The notes under the pieces were generated by a model that was not told the origin of the DNA, did no database searches, and saw only the letters and a list, made by a program, of their open reading frames with translations. Positions 28,945-40,185 of a stretch of 64,000 nt of DNA are shown here, in pieces; positions within the stretch are counted from its first letter, which is position 1, and every line of letters starts with the position of its first letter. This DNA is from Effrenium voratum (taxonomy: Eukaryota; Sar; Dinophyceae; Suessiales; Symbiodiniaceae). The DNA is taken from contig CAUJNA010002957.1 in assembly GCA_963377175.1 (NCBI GenBank), positions 286,001 to 350,000 on the forward strand. The letters are read 5' to 3'. The translations under genes and the position numbers were made by a program.

Positions 28945-30560
28945 GGGTGTGGGTGGCAGGTGACCGCCAACCCCATCATTGACTCCTTGCAAAAGACGAT
29001 ATCCGACCTCGTCAACACGTGCAGGGGCTTGGTTGTGGTGTGCGTGAATCGCGACGTGGCTTTCCATGGAGGAAGAGGGGACTTGGGGACGATCGCCAAC
29101 AAGGTGAGCGAGATCTGCAAGGCGGCAGGCGCGTTGGTGACCGAGAACGATCGCCTGTGGCGCGTTGCCCACGCGCTCACAGGTAAGAACTACAAGATCC
29201 CTGGAAGCTCGAATCTGCAACATTTCCTCTTGAAGCGATTGTTGGTGGAGAAATCCATCGACGTGATCGCGCCAAGCAACGCGTTCGTGTGTGAGCTGGA
29301 GGAGACATGCATAAGCGAGCCCGACCTTCGCTTCAATATCCCGAAGAACATGGAGGAGTCGAAGGTGAAATTCGAGTACAAGCCGACCTTCACTGCTCAA
29401 TCGAAACGGAGGCAAGAACGGCAGGATGAAGGACACGGCGGACAAGATGCGTTTGGGAACATCGATGTCAACGATCAACGTCTTCGATGGTATGCGGTCA
29501 CCGAGCTCAGTGAGTTAATCTGCGAACTTTGTGTGAAAGAAATGCAGATGAACAAGTCGAAGGTGCTCGGGTCAAACTCAAAATACAATCCCACTTCTTG
29601 CGTGAACTGTTGCGCGAACTGGAATGCGGACACGAACGGTGTTGTGAGATCAACCGAAGGGAGGAAGCTGTATACGCGACTTTTCGCAGAATGCGTGGTT
29701 GCAATCCCGGACTTCAACATCTCATGGTGAACGTCAACAATGTTCAGGCCATGACCACGATTATACGGGAGCTTGCGTATTCCAAGCTGAAGAAAGAGCT
29801 ATCCCACGTGGGTTTCGTGAGCATGACAATGGATCAGGCAGCACAGTTCTACAATAACGGACACGGGAAGCAATTGTGTGCATCCCGGGATGTGATCACG
29901 TGCAAGAATTCCGAGGGAGTTGAGGAGAGGACCTCCATCTTTGTGATAGACAGAGATATTGGCAACGTGGCCTATTCATCCTGGATCAAGAGCGTGCTTG
30001 ATCAGGGGACGATGTATGATCTCCTGGGACAAACTACGAATGAGGAGTCCTTGGGGGACGTCGTCGAGATGATATTGGGTTTCTTTGAGGTGATGTCGTA
30101 CTTTCAGCACGAGCTTCCGTTATGGAAAGATGCATGGAAGATCAAGAGGGAGTTCGAGCAATCAATCGTACGACACCTCGCCGGGAACGTGAGCCACACG
30201 ACGGGCCAGAACCGAAAGCGGAACAAACCGTCCGCCCAGCTCGGGGCGCCCACGAAAGAAGTGTTGGACATCATGAACACGGTCAAGCCCAGACATCCGC
30301 GATCCCTGACGGCCGAGCATGCCACCCAAGGATCCAAGAGGAAGGCAACAGAGAGTGGAGGCGACGGTCTTGGTCAAGTGCCAGACCCGAGCCGAAGCTC
30401 TCAGCCCAACGTTGAGAAAGAAGAGAAGAAGCAGCGAGTGATTGATGGGCGGAGAGCTGCACTCGAGTTCCTAGTCTCAATAAAAAAATTGCATGGGAGA
30501 GATGGGAATTTGCATGAGATGCGCGAACCTGGCCCACGACGGCGACTGCAAGAACTATGA
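28945..30560 (+). CDS. Unknown element-like proteins, two overlapping frames
   Basis: The frame 28945-29510 carries LQKTISDLVNTCRGLVVVCV, then ICKAAGALVTENDRLWRVAH and NLQHFLLKRLLVEKSIDVIA. It recalls a Rossmann-like or SGNH-like alpha/beta layout, but no catalytic motif is visible. A second frame, 29529-30560, carries VKLKIQSHFLRELLRELECG, MTMDQAAQFYNNGHGKQLCA and a basic Ser/Pro-rich tail. Where one stops being coding and the other starts is unclear (29510-29730). No family is recognised. Confidence 0.35.
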
Positions 30561-33222
30561 GGAGGCTGCTGGGAACGAGAAGGCGATGAAGAAGATCCGT
30601 GAGCTTCTCAGCAGCGATCATGTTTCCTCGGATGAAGAAATGGGGGATACGGAAGAACCGTCCTCATCGGCGTCCAAGGAACGCAAGAAAGGAGGGCAAG
30701 AAGGGAAAGAGACAATAGAAATGTATAGCTATACCATCAATCTGGTGGAGATGGCTGACACGGCTGAGGGAGGAGAGCTACAATGCGGTGGCGTGGACCT
30801 CACCTACAATCCGTGCGGGGACAACAGAACGTTCAAGACGACGCTAGAGCGAGGGTGTGACACCATCCCATGTTACATCCCGAAGTTCGGCGACGTGAGC
30901 GATGTGCATATGCCATGGGCGTACGCATCTATTGTTGACCCCAAGTACTTTCCCAAGGGTGCCGGCCTTGAACAGGTGGATGTGATGCAGCTTGGCAAGA
31001 GCGTCAATTTCTGCGTTGCTCCCTTTGACGGTGCTCCACTATGCAAGATTGGCGACGATCGCTCGGTATTTGCTACGAAAGATCAAGCAAACCAGCTATC
31101 TCACGACCTATGCAGAGTCCTTCGACACAAAATCGGCAATTGCCGAGGAAGTGTTTTCAGATGCGATGAAGGTGGATGGGTCGACATCGACGCAGTCATT
31201 GACGACCGAAATAACGACATATTCCCACCTTCAACTTCGAGAGCAAAACGATACATGGGCATCATGGAAGTGATCAAGTGGCAGGAGTCCGGACACAAGA
31301 AATCGAGATTTCAGGTCTTGGCAGCAAGGTTTCCAAGCGTCATGAACCCGAATGACATGAAGGCGGCCAGGGAGGACATGAACTATGCTGGCCTGGATCG
31401 GGATGACATCGACAGGATGTTCAACAGATGCCATGGATGATACAGGCCAGTCACAACTGGTCACAGTGATTTTGGATTCATGAGCTCATCCGCACTGGCA
31501 AATAGGTATTCTGCAAGAATGGGTGATTCTCTCGGAGGAGCATTCCGTGTAACGTATGTGGAGAACCTGCCGAGCATCGTACGCTGTGGGCTAGTCCCCG
31601 GCGGGATCGATGGCGGAAACAGGCTAGCATTGCACTTCGGAGCATTCGCTCCATGGGATGAGATGAACGTAGCAACGAAGGTGACGCTACGAAACGTAAG
31701 GTCGGGGGATCCGATTGCGATCATCTACATTCCCAGTGCAACCCTCGCGCGGTATGGAGCTGGAGTCGCGGCAAATGGGACATTCATGGTCTTTGACGTG
31801 ATCCCGTTCTATGAGGTCAAGTCCATTTGGATTGGCAAAAGCAACGGAGGGAAGCGCCTGGAGTACGAGGACGTCAAGCGAGCGTACTCGAAATGTGTGG
31901 AAAACGAGATCTGTCCGGGTTTCGTTGATTCATCCCAGGAATCGGCTGCGATGTTCCTACAGAACGTCGCGAAGATCAACGAGAGGATGCCTGAGACCGA
32001 GGCAGGTGCCGACAATCTGCACTACATCAAAGACATGGTTGATCGTGCATGCAAACTGTTTCGGGAAAACAAGCTGGAGGAGTTTGATGCGCAGACCAAC
32101 GAGATCAGGGACGAGATCAGCAAAGTCGTCATCCTGAATGACGAGACATGGGAAGGACTAAGATGCCGGATATGTCCGTCATGTGCGACCGCGATTCCCA
32201 CATGCTTCTGTGTGTGCCTGGAGTGTGGGGCGCAATTGATCTCTACCGGGAGATTTTGCATCCACATCAGTTCCGACGACGATGGGGACAACCAAAGGCC
32301 CAATGTTTCGGGTGATGCCAGGCGCGCACAAGACGAAGCCAACCATGGTGCGGCAGCACAGGAAGAGGATGATGAGGCGGAGAACGTTCCTGAGGACGAC
32401 GACATGGACACGCAAGGATACACGTCCGGCTACATGTCTGAGGAAGAAGGTGGCGGTTGGCAATACCGCGACAATGACTTGGCATCGCGGGATATCATTA
32501 ATTCCCAGCGGATGGCGATTTGCCTTGATGAGCCGCGCGAAGCTCAATACATGGCGGGATTCATCGCGCTGCAGATGTCAAAGATGTGGGGGATGTTCGA
32601 AGGTGGTGAAAAGAGAACGATCGATGCCGCGCTCGAAGGGAAGCAAGGCTGCCCATACCACAACGACTTCAAGAAGTACCCCAACATTACGGAGATTGAT
32701 CAGGAAGGGATCCTTTTGCCATCGACGGTACTGAAGATTTCTCAATCTCAGAACGTTCGAGAAAGGACCTTCCGGTCGGCTGAGGAGCGTAATGAATACA
32801 TTCGTCTGATGGTGTGCAAGTGCGAGGGGCTATACATATTTTACAAGCTGTGGATTGCAGCGAGAATCCTCGACATCACCAAAGACGAAATGAAGCTCCT
32901 GGTCAAGGATCGCGTGCACCCGGTGGGTGATATCATTTACAGATGCTTCTCCCTGGCTTTCAACTGTAAATATATATCGTTCGTAAGGGAAGGCCTGAAC
33001 CTTGGCAGACATGGTTATTCGGTCAATGTGAGCGCCATTATTGCAGCCACTGACCCGAACAAATGCGACACACCTCTGCTGGATTGGTGCCTACGAATGG
33101 GGCATTGGATGCCAGAAGATCATCACAAGAAGTGTGTCCGGGCGCGAGAAGCCCAAAAGAATTTGGACGAAGAGTTCCGTCGACGTACCCACAGACTGTC
33201 CATTGGGGACAGGTATGCGTAA
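30493..33222 (+). CDS. Tpt1/KptA-like protein with zinc ribbon, split by one in-frame TGA
   Basis: The winged-helix half reads LSHDLCRVLRHKIG, then FRCDEGGWVDIDAVI (about 31100-31205). After the TGA at 31438-31440 the same frame goes on with YRPVTTGHSDFGF, the RxxxGHS motif of Tpt1. The catalytic half follows with FRVTYVENLPSIVRCGLVPG, RLALHFGAFAPWD and DPIAIIYIPSATLARYGAG. A Cys cluster (RICPSCATAIPTCFCVCLEC, about 32166-32225) looks like a zinc ribbon. An acidic linker and a 250-residue unknown C terminus complete it, about 909 residues in all. The HGT motif is VTY here, so activity is uncertain. The TGA is either a disabling mutation or is read through. Confidence 0.6.
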
Positions 33223-34263
33223 TGCAGATGTGGATTATTATTGCTTATGTGGTGTGGCGCGCCCACCAACAGCGATACATATATTCACTCCGATGTTGAT
33301 TGCGGCATGATGTGGGCTAGTCCCCATCTATTGCTTGCGTCTCATCAATGTCATTGCGATGGAACGACTCTACATCATGATATGATTTCATGCGTCCAAG
33401 ATGAATGGATGTGTATACATTTACATATCCCGACGGCTATGACATTCCGGATATTCATGGATGGAACTATTACCTCATGGATGATTTCCTTTTCATTATG
33501 TATATATTATTCATGGTACCTGGAATGGCTATGTTTTGCATGTATTGCTCACCAAATCTTCTTTGCCGATGATATTCAGATGGCTCATGACCGTGCGCTA
33601 CTATGGATTTCTATGGCCAACCCATTTCTATGGATGACGGCTGCGCGATGCGCAAATGCGGCAGCCGGGATTTCAAGTGGTTGCGTATTGGCTAGAGGCA
33701 AAATGTCTCTTGCATCTGAGTATAGGAATGTGCTACGATTTGTGGATGCATGTTTCTGCCTTGATTGGACCTGGCAAGTTTCACAATGAATGGACGGTGT
33801 AGCAATAGTGAATGAAAGAGTGTTCGACACGGTTTCGTAGCTGAAGCCATGGCGATTGGAACGTTTTGTGGTGTTTGGACCGCATGATGAACAATGCGAC
33901 CCAAATGGGGGATGTTAAAACCCTCCTGGCCCCGTGCCTAAATTGGGCAGCAGTTCTGAGGTCCGTGTTTGTATTGCTTACAAGGTTCCATTGATTGCCA
34001 TTTGGCTCAAGTCACAAGTGAGGTTCAAGATCTTATGTGAAGCTGCGTTCATACGTGATCGCCAATTGAGAGCGGAAAACACTTCGCTTGCGCTGCATTT
34101 GTCAGGACCACTGTTGTAACTATTATTCCTTCTCCCTTACAACAGTTACACGGGTTCGGCTATAACGGTTTGACCGTATACGCCTTTCTACGTGGTTGGT
34201 ATTTACAGCTGGAGGGTTCGGTGGACAGCGTCCCACGGGACGTCACTTTGCCGTCTCTTGACA
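33223..34263. other. AT-rich spacer without gene
   Basis: About 1 kb with many ATGGATG and TTCATGG words and no convincing frame. A relict spliced-leader-like sequence lies inside at 33996-34010. Confidence 0.5.
33996..34010 (+). other. Spliced-leader-like relict
   Basis: GCCATTTGGCTCAAG matches the 3' part of the dinoflagellate spliced leader with one T missing. Such relicts arise when a trans-spliced mRNA is copied back into the genome. Confidence 0.45.
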
Positions 34264-34388
34264 CCATTTGAGGTGCTCAACGCGGGACAGACTGTGATTT
34301 GATAGGATTGCAAAGCTATGAGGTCATTGTAGGGAACAGGCCTCATGTGCCCCAAGCCCTATTTTGCGATTTTGCGCGTGGTGGGCAG

Positions 34389-36301
34389 GTGCAGAAGCAG
34401 CTGGACATGATGGATGAAAATGGTGACGGCAGCGTCAGCAGGGCAGAGTTTGACAAGGCCGTGGTGGTGTTCATGATGCATGTGCCGCACCACATGAGGG
34501 TCATGCAGGTGATGCATGCCTTTCAGGCTGTAAATGTTGCATGCGCAGCAAGGCCTATTGAAGTATAGATACATATGTCCCGTGTTCCGTGTTGCTTCCC
34601 CCCCCCCATATGGTATGGGTCTGCCAGGACCCCCTCCCCCGGCCCGAGACCCCGAGCCCCCGGATCCTGGCACCTACGGCCCCACCTCCAACCCAACCCC
34701 CTGAACTCGCACCCCGACACCCCGGCACCCCCACCCCCAGGACAAGCCAACCCGCAACCAACCATAAACCAACCCTAAACACACCCTAAACCAAACCCTA
34801 AACCATAGACCTCTAAACCTAAACCAACCCTAAATCAACCCTAAACTAACCCCAAATACACCCTAAACCAATCCCTAAACAATTAAACCCTAAACCTAAA
34901 CCAACCCTAAACCAACCCTAAGCTAACCCTAAACCAACCCCAAATACAGCCTAAACCAAACCCTAAACCATACACCTCTAAACCTAACAACCCTAAACCG
35001 ACCCTAAATCAACATAAACCAACCCTAAACCAACCCTAAACTAACCCTAAATACACCCTAAATCTACCCTAAACCAATTCTAAGCCAACCCTAAACCACC
35101 ACAACCCAACCACAGGACCACAACCGCAGGGGGGGGGGGGGTACTTGTCTGACCCATGACCATTGGAGGGGGGGGGGGGCGCTGGCAACGCTGTAATATA
35201 TATATATATATATGTTCCCTTCGCCCGTCGTCCCCAGCCCCCCCCCCCCCAATGGTATGGGTCCATCCAAGGGCGGGGCGGGGGGGGGGCTATGGGCCCC
35301 CCCCCCCCCACCCTTAGAGGGTGGCGGGGGCTTGTGGGGCAGCTTGCTCCAGTGTGCGCACGACCTTGCGGGTGCGTTTGCGGCTCTGTTCGTGTGTTGC
35401 GCTGCAGTGCGATTTGCTCATTTCGCAGCACGCGACAAGTTGCAGCGCTGTCGCAAGTGACAGTGCGCAATGCCACGACGCAGTTTGTGGTTTGCAGCGC
35501 CGCAACCAAGTGCTAACCAAGTGCGCTGCAACGCGCCAGTGGCAAACGCACTTTGCTACCTACTATAGACCCCAACCCCCATTCCCACAGGGGGGCGGGT
35601 GGTGTGGGAACCATGGTCACACTGTGCTACCTTTTGCCATTTCACAGGGGCGGGGAGGCTTGCGGCCACACTGTGCCACAATTCTTTCAGGGGGGGTGGC
35701 TTCTCGCATTCCGATCTCCAACCAAATGTCACCCTTGACGTGTAGATGAACCGTCTCCTTCTCAGGTGTTATCATGAACGGCAACTTCCCACAAATCCAG
35801 TGAAAAGAGTATCCCATCTTCACACATGGACCCCCCTCCCACCCATCCCACACAAGAACGCAGGGCTTGTGAGGTCACACTGTGATACCTTCTTGACTGA
35901 GCATGACCATTGGGTGGGGGGGTGGGGGGATGGCCGCCTGGAACATATATACATGTATATCACCTGCGCTTGATCCTACAGGTATGCGCAAGCAAGGATT
36001 TTTAAGCTTGTTGAATGGTGCAGAGGCTGTCAAGCAGCAGACAGCCTTGGATCTGAACGGCGACGGAGTTGTGACAGCACAGGAAGTTCAGCAGGCAGGG
36101 GGTTGAGCAGCATTGGGCAGCAGAAGTGCTGTGCATTTGCGCTGCGCTGATTTTGATGATGTAAATCCGCATGTTGTGAGCAATCTGTGCCAATGCATTG
36201 GCAGTCAGCGCAGACAGCTGCAGGCGAAGGACACTTTCAGAGCCCTGGACACCAACGGCGATGGCGTCGTCAGCCGGCAAGAAGTTCCGAAGGCGCCGTA
36301 G
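34389..36301 (+). CDS. EF-hand protein copy 1, exons split by insertion
   Basis: Three calcium-binding loops are encoded. The first is LDMMDENGDGSVSRAEFDKA (exon A, about 34389-34508). The second is TALDLNGDGVVTAQEVQQA (about 36020-36094). The third is FRALDTNGDGVVSRQEVPKA (about 36235-36300), ending in a TAG at 36299-36301. All have D-x-N-x-D-G with the terminal Glu. A 1.37-kb insertion lies in what should be the intron between the first and second loops. Exact splice sites could not be fixed: simple GT-AG choices break the frame of the second segment, so the exon borders are approximate. Likely a small calcium sensor. Confidence 0.6.
34575..35941. mobile_element. 1.37-kb insertion in an AT microsatellite, possible inverted termini
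   Basis: Units 2 and 3 of the array have a short (AT)n tract where unit 1 has this segment. Its left end (CCCGTGTTCC, C-run, TATGGTATGGGTC) and the complement of its right end (GTTCCAGGCGG, C-run, CCCAATGGTCATGC) are alike, and a similar pair occurs inside at 35150-35265. It contains the telomere-like array and homopolymer G and C tracts. No gene is visible. Confidence 0.5.
34749..35105. repeat. Degenerate telomere-like CCCTAAA array
   Basis: About 35 irregular copies of (A)CCCTAAAC(CA). The complement is TTTAGGG-like, the plant-type telomere word reported in dinoflagellates. It is interstitial here. Confidence 0.75.
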
Positions 36302-36473
36302 CACTGAAGAGTGAGTGGTTCGCGATTCGGCCAGAAGCATTTGTAGGTAGTGGAGAATGGTTTTCAAGGAGTGCGAACCAGCAGGTGTTGTGTTGTCACC
36401 TTCCTGAATAAGTCCTATTCATTTCTTTGAGAGCAATCTGTGCGCGCGGCGTCGCTTCGCATATCGTTCAACC

Positions 36474-37387
36474 CATTTGAGGTGCTCAACACGGGACAGA
36501 CTGTGATTTGATAGGATTGCAAAGCTATGAGGTCATTGTAGGGAATCGTAGAATGATGTGTAAAGCAGGCCTCATGTGCCCCAAGCCCTATTTTGCGATT
36601 TTGCGCGTGGTGGGCAGGTGCAGAAGCAGCTGGACATGATGGATGAAAATGGTGACGGCAGCGTCAGCAGGGCAGAGTTTGACAAGGCCGTGGTGGTGTC
36701 CATGATGCATGTGCCGCACCACATGAGGGTCATGCAGGTGATGCATGCCTTTGTATTCTCACAAGACCTGGATTGCAGGCTGTAAATGTTTGCTTGCACA
36801 GCTAGGCCTATTGAAGTATAGATACATATGTATATATATATATGCATATGTATATTATCTGCGCTTCATCCTACAGGTATGCGCAAGCAAGGATTTTGAT
36901 GCTTGTTGAATGGTGCAGAGGCTGTCAAGCAGCAGACAGCCTTGGATCTGAACGGCGACGGAGTTGTGACAGCACAGGAAGTTCAGCAGGCAGGGGGTTG
37001 AGCAGCATTGGGCAGCAGAAGTGCTGTGCATTTGCGCTGCGCTGATTTTGATGATGTAAATCCGGTCTTGCGGAATGTTGCGCATGTTGTGAGCAATCTG
37101 TGCCAATGCATTAGCAGTCAGCGCAGACGTCTGCAGGCGAGGGACACTTTCAGGGCCCTGGACACCAACAGCGATGGCATCGTCAGCCGGCAAGAAGTTC
37201 AGAAGGCGATGTAGCACTGAAGAGTGAGTGGTTCGCGATTCGGCCAGAAGCATTTTGTAGCTAGTGGAGAATGGTTTTCAAGGAGTGCGAACCAGCAGGT
37301 GTTGAGTTGTCACCTTCCTGAATAAGTCCTATTCATTTCTTTGAGAGTAATCTGTGCGCGCGGCGTCGCTTCGCATATCGTTCAACC
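36474..37387 (+). repeat. Tandem unit 2 of the EF-hand array, 914 bp
   Basis: CATTTGAGGTGCTCAA recurs at 36474 and 37388, exactly 914 bp apart, with near identity between units. Confidence 0.95.
36618..37214 (+). CDS. EF-hand protein copy 2
   Basis: Loops are at about 36630-36690 (DENGDGSVSRAEF), 36930-36990 (DLNGDGVVTAQEV) and 37145-37211 (DTNSDGIVSRQEV), with TAG at 37212-37214. In the third loop Ser replaces Gly next to the second Asp. The sequence just before the second loop has a TGA (36898-36900) in the loop's frame, so that exon must begin later than it might in copies 1 and 3. Confidence 0.6.
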
Positions 37388-38170
37388 CATTTGAGGTGCT
37401 CAACACGGGACAGACTGTGATTTGATAGGATTGCAAAGCTATGAGGTCATTGTAGGGAATCGTAGAATGATGTGTAAAGCAGGCCTCATGTGCCCCAAGC
37501 CCTATTTTGCGATTTTGCGCGTGGTGGGCAGGTGCAGAAGCAGCTGGACATGATGGATGAAAATGGTGACGGCAGCGTCAGCAGGGCAGAGTTTGACAAG
37601 GCCGTGGTGGTGTCCATGATGCATGTGCCGCACCACATGAGGGTCATGCAGGTGATGCATGCCTTTGTATTCTCACAAGACCTGGATTGCAGGCTGTAAA
37701 TGTTTGCTTGCACAGCTAGGCCTATTGAAGTATATATATATATTTATATATATATATATATATAAAAGCACACATATCTATATCACCTGCGCTTGATCCT
37801 ACGTAGAGGTATGCGCAAGCAAGGATTTTGTTGCTTGTTGAATGGTGCAGAGGCTGTCAAGCAGCAGACAGCCTTGGATCGGAACGGCGACGGTGTTGTG
37901 ACAGCACAGGAAGTTCAGCAGGCAGGGTGTTGAGCAGCATTGTCGCAGCAGAAGTGTCGTGCAGGTGCGCTGCGCTGATTTTGATGATGTAAATCCGGGC
38001 TTGCAGAATGTTGCGCATGTCGTGAGCAATCTGTGCCAATGCATTGCCGGTCACGCAGACGTCTGCAGGCGAAGGCTACTTTCAGGGCCCTGGACACCAA
38101 TGGCGATGGCGCCGTCAGCCGGCAAGAAGTTCAGAAGGCGCCGGAGCACTGCCGCTTGCAGGCTTTGTTG
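37388..38170 (+). repeat. Tandem unit 3 of the EF-hand array, partial
   Basis: It matches unit 2 up to the third loop and then diverges near 38145. Confidence 0.85.
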
Positions 38171-38317
38171 TCCCAGGCAGATGCCTGCTCGCAATGCTAC
38201 TTACTTTTCGGTGATTGTTTGTCGCCATATGGAGCTGCTAATTCGTGGTTTGGATCCCATGGAACTGAGGGGACAGACTCGCAGGAATCGCGCCAGTTCA
38301 TTTGCATACCCTGAGCT
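37532..38317 (+). CDS. EF-hand protein copy 3 with extended C terminus
   Basis: Loops are at about 37544-37605, 37860-37920 (DRNGDGVVTAQEV) and 38080-38140 (DTNGDGAVSRQEV). The TAG that ends copies 1 and 2 is absent. The frame runs on to 38317 (HCRLQALLSQADACSQCYLL, then a Ser/Gly-rich end), so this is the last unit or a different splice form. Confidence 0.55.
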
Positions 38318-39477
38318 CCGTTAGGCTCGGCTGCCAGCCGGCCCGAGCGAGGCATGCGGGCAGCTTCTTAGAGGGGGAGTCTAACGGGAACCAGAGTCCG
38401 ATAGAGGAGCAATAGCTATGCGTGGCAGATGCTGACAACATGAGGGATGCACATGGGAGTGTTGATGAGTAATATTGAAACCATCCGTTGCATTCATGGA
38501 ACATAGAATGTATTGTGCCTGGGCCAGCAAAGTCTTGCCACTTGAAAACAAACCGAAGGAGAGATGAAGGCGACCGCTTGGTTGGAAGAAGTGTCGCTGC
38601 GTGTGCTTTGTTAGTAGGCAAAAACATCGAATCCTGGAGCATAGGGCTCTGACGTTGACAACTCTTTGTGTCGGTTGCAGACCGAATTGGTTGTTTGTCA
38701 TGGGGTTGATGTGGGAAACGTTCGGCCTTAGGTTGAGGTCAAGGCCATTCGCAGGGCAAACGCCAATGCTGTCCACAGTCTGTGATGCTAAATTGTAGCG
38801 CAGGATACATGTTTGTGATGTTGGTTGCCGTGGTCGCTGTCATTGCGGTCCGTGTGCAGTTCTGCGAACATCGATTGTGTATTGCAGCGCTGCTTGCTTG
38901 GAGTATCTAACCGGAACTAGCATTCCATTGTCACTCATTGAGTCTGGATTGTGTTGGTCGATTTTCACGTTGGCTGCATCGTATTCCTTTCGGGAATCAG
39001 CAGTTGCCTTTTTTAATGCACCCTTACTTTTTGCCGCGACCAATCCTTTTGCGCTGCTTTGTTCTCGAGCACGCTGCACAATCGGATGTTATCCAGAAGC
39101 ATGTCTCAAGGGGATGACTTGGTCGCAGCGCAGATTGAAGCACACGTTTCTGGTTCCACCCGCATTGATCAAATACGCATGGCCTTTGTCTGGTGCTGCT
39201 TCTTTGCAGGCCACACTTTCTATAGTGTCAGGTGCCCGCCTGATTGTTTTCCTTCCGCGCCTACTTTTTGCGTGTGGTGACTCATGGTCTATTTGCTTTC
39301 AACAGGTTTTTGTGTGTAGTCTTAGTCTTAGGCAGGCAAGTGACGGACCGGGGCTAGTCTACTTTGCCAGGAGTGGCAGGAGGAGTTTCTGAGGCGAGGA
39401 GAGTTGGGAACTGGAATGGCTCAGCTGTGGGAAACTCCACAAACTGAAAACCAGATTGCTCCCGGCGCTGGATAGAA
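38318..39477. other. Spacer without recognised gene
   Basis: Mixed-composition sequence. Frames on both strands are short and lack protein-like character. Confidence 0.4.
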
Positions 39478-39945
39478 TGGCGACATACAAAGGAAATACA
39501 AAAGGCAGTGCAAAGGACATACAAAGAAAATACAAAGCACATACAAAGGACATGCAAAGGACATACCGAGGAAATACAAATACAAAGGAAATACAGAGGA
39601 CATACAAAGGAAATACAAAGGTCATACAAAGGAAATGCAAAGGAAATACACAGGAAATACACAGGAAATACAAAGAAAATACACAGGACATGCAGAGGAA
39701 ATACAACAGGAAATGCAAAGGAAATCTAAAGGAAATACCAAGGAGATAGAAAGGACATGCAAAGGACATACAAAGGAAATACAAAGGACATACAAAGAAA
39801 ATGCAAGGACATGCAAAGGAAATCCAAACGACATACAAAGGAACTACAAAGGACATACAAAGGAAATTCAAAGGAAACACAAAGGACGTACAAAGGACGT
39901 ACAAAGGACATAGAAAAGATAAACAAAGCAAAGACACACAGAGGA
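39478..39945. repeat. 11-bp minisatellite, ACAAAGGAAAT type
   Basis: About 40 copies of ACAAAGGAAAT or ACAAAGGACAT. Because 11 is not a multiple of 3, all frames are open; these are not genes. Confidence 0.95.
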
Positions 39946-40185
39946 CATCCTTTGTATTTTCTTTATATGTTTCTTTGTATTTTCTTTGTATTCCCGCTGT
40001 ATTTCCTTTGTATTTCCTTTGTAATTCCTTTGCATTTTCTTTGTATGTCCTTTTGTATGTCCTTTGTATGTCCTTTGTATTTCCTTTTTACGTCCTTCGT
40101 ATTTCGTTTAGATTTCCTTTGCATTTTCTTTGTATTTTGTTTGTATTTCCTTTGTGTTTCCTTTGTATTTTCTTTGTGTTTCCGT
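39946..40185. repeat. Same minisatellite in reverse complement
   Basis: About 20 copies of TTTCCTTTGTA, the exact complement of the array to its left, forming a long inverted pair. Confidence 0.95.

Larger units (their letters stand above)
34264..36473 (+). repeat. Tandem unit 1 of the EF-hand array (with insertion)
   Basis: Starts at CATTTGAGGTGCTCAA and matches units 2 and 3 outside the insertion 34575-35941. Confidence 0.85.

Noticed and set aside
35400..35560. Several GC-rich imperfect palindromes resembling the hairpin family
   Set aside because: Stems are broken and lack the fixed 4-nt loop.
39478..40185. Long open frames rich in Lys/Thr/Gly or Phe/Cys/Ser
   Set aside because: They come from an 11-bp repeat that is open in every frame.
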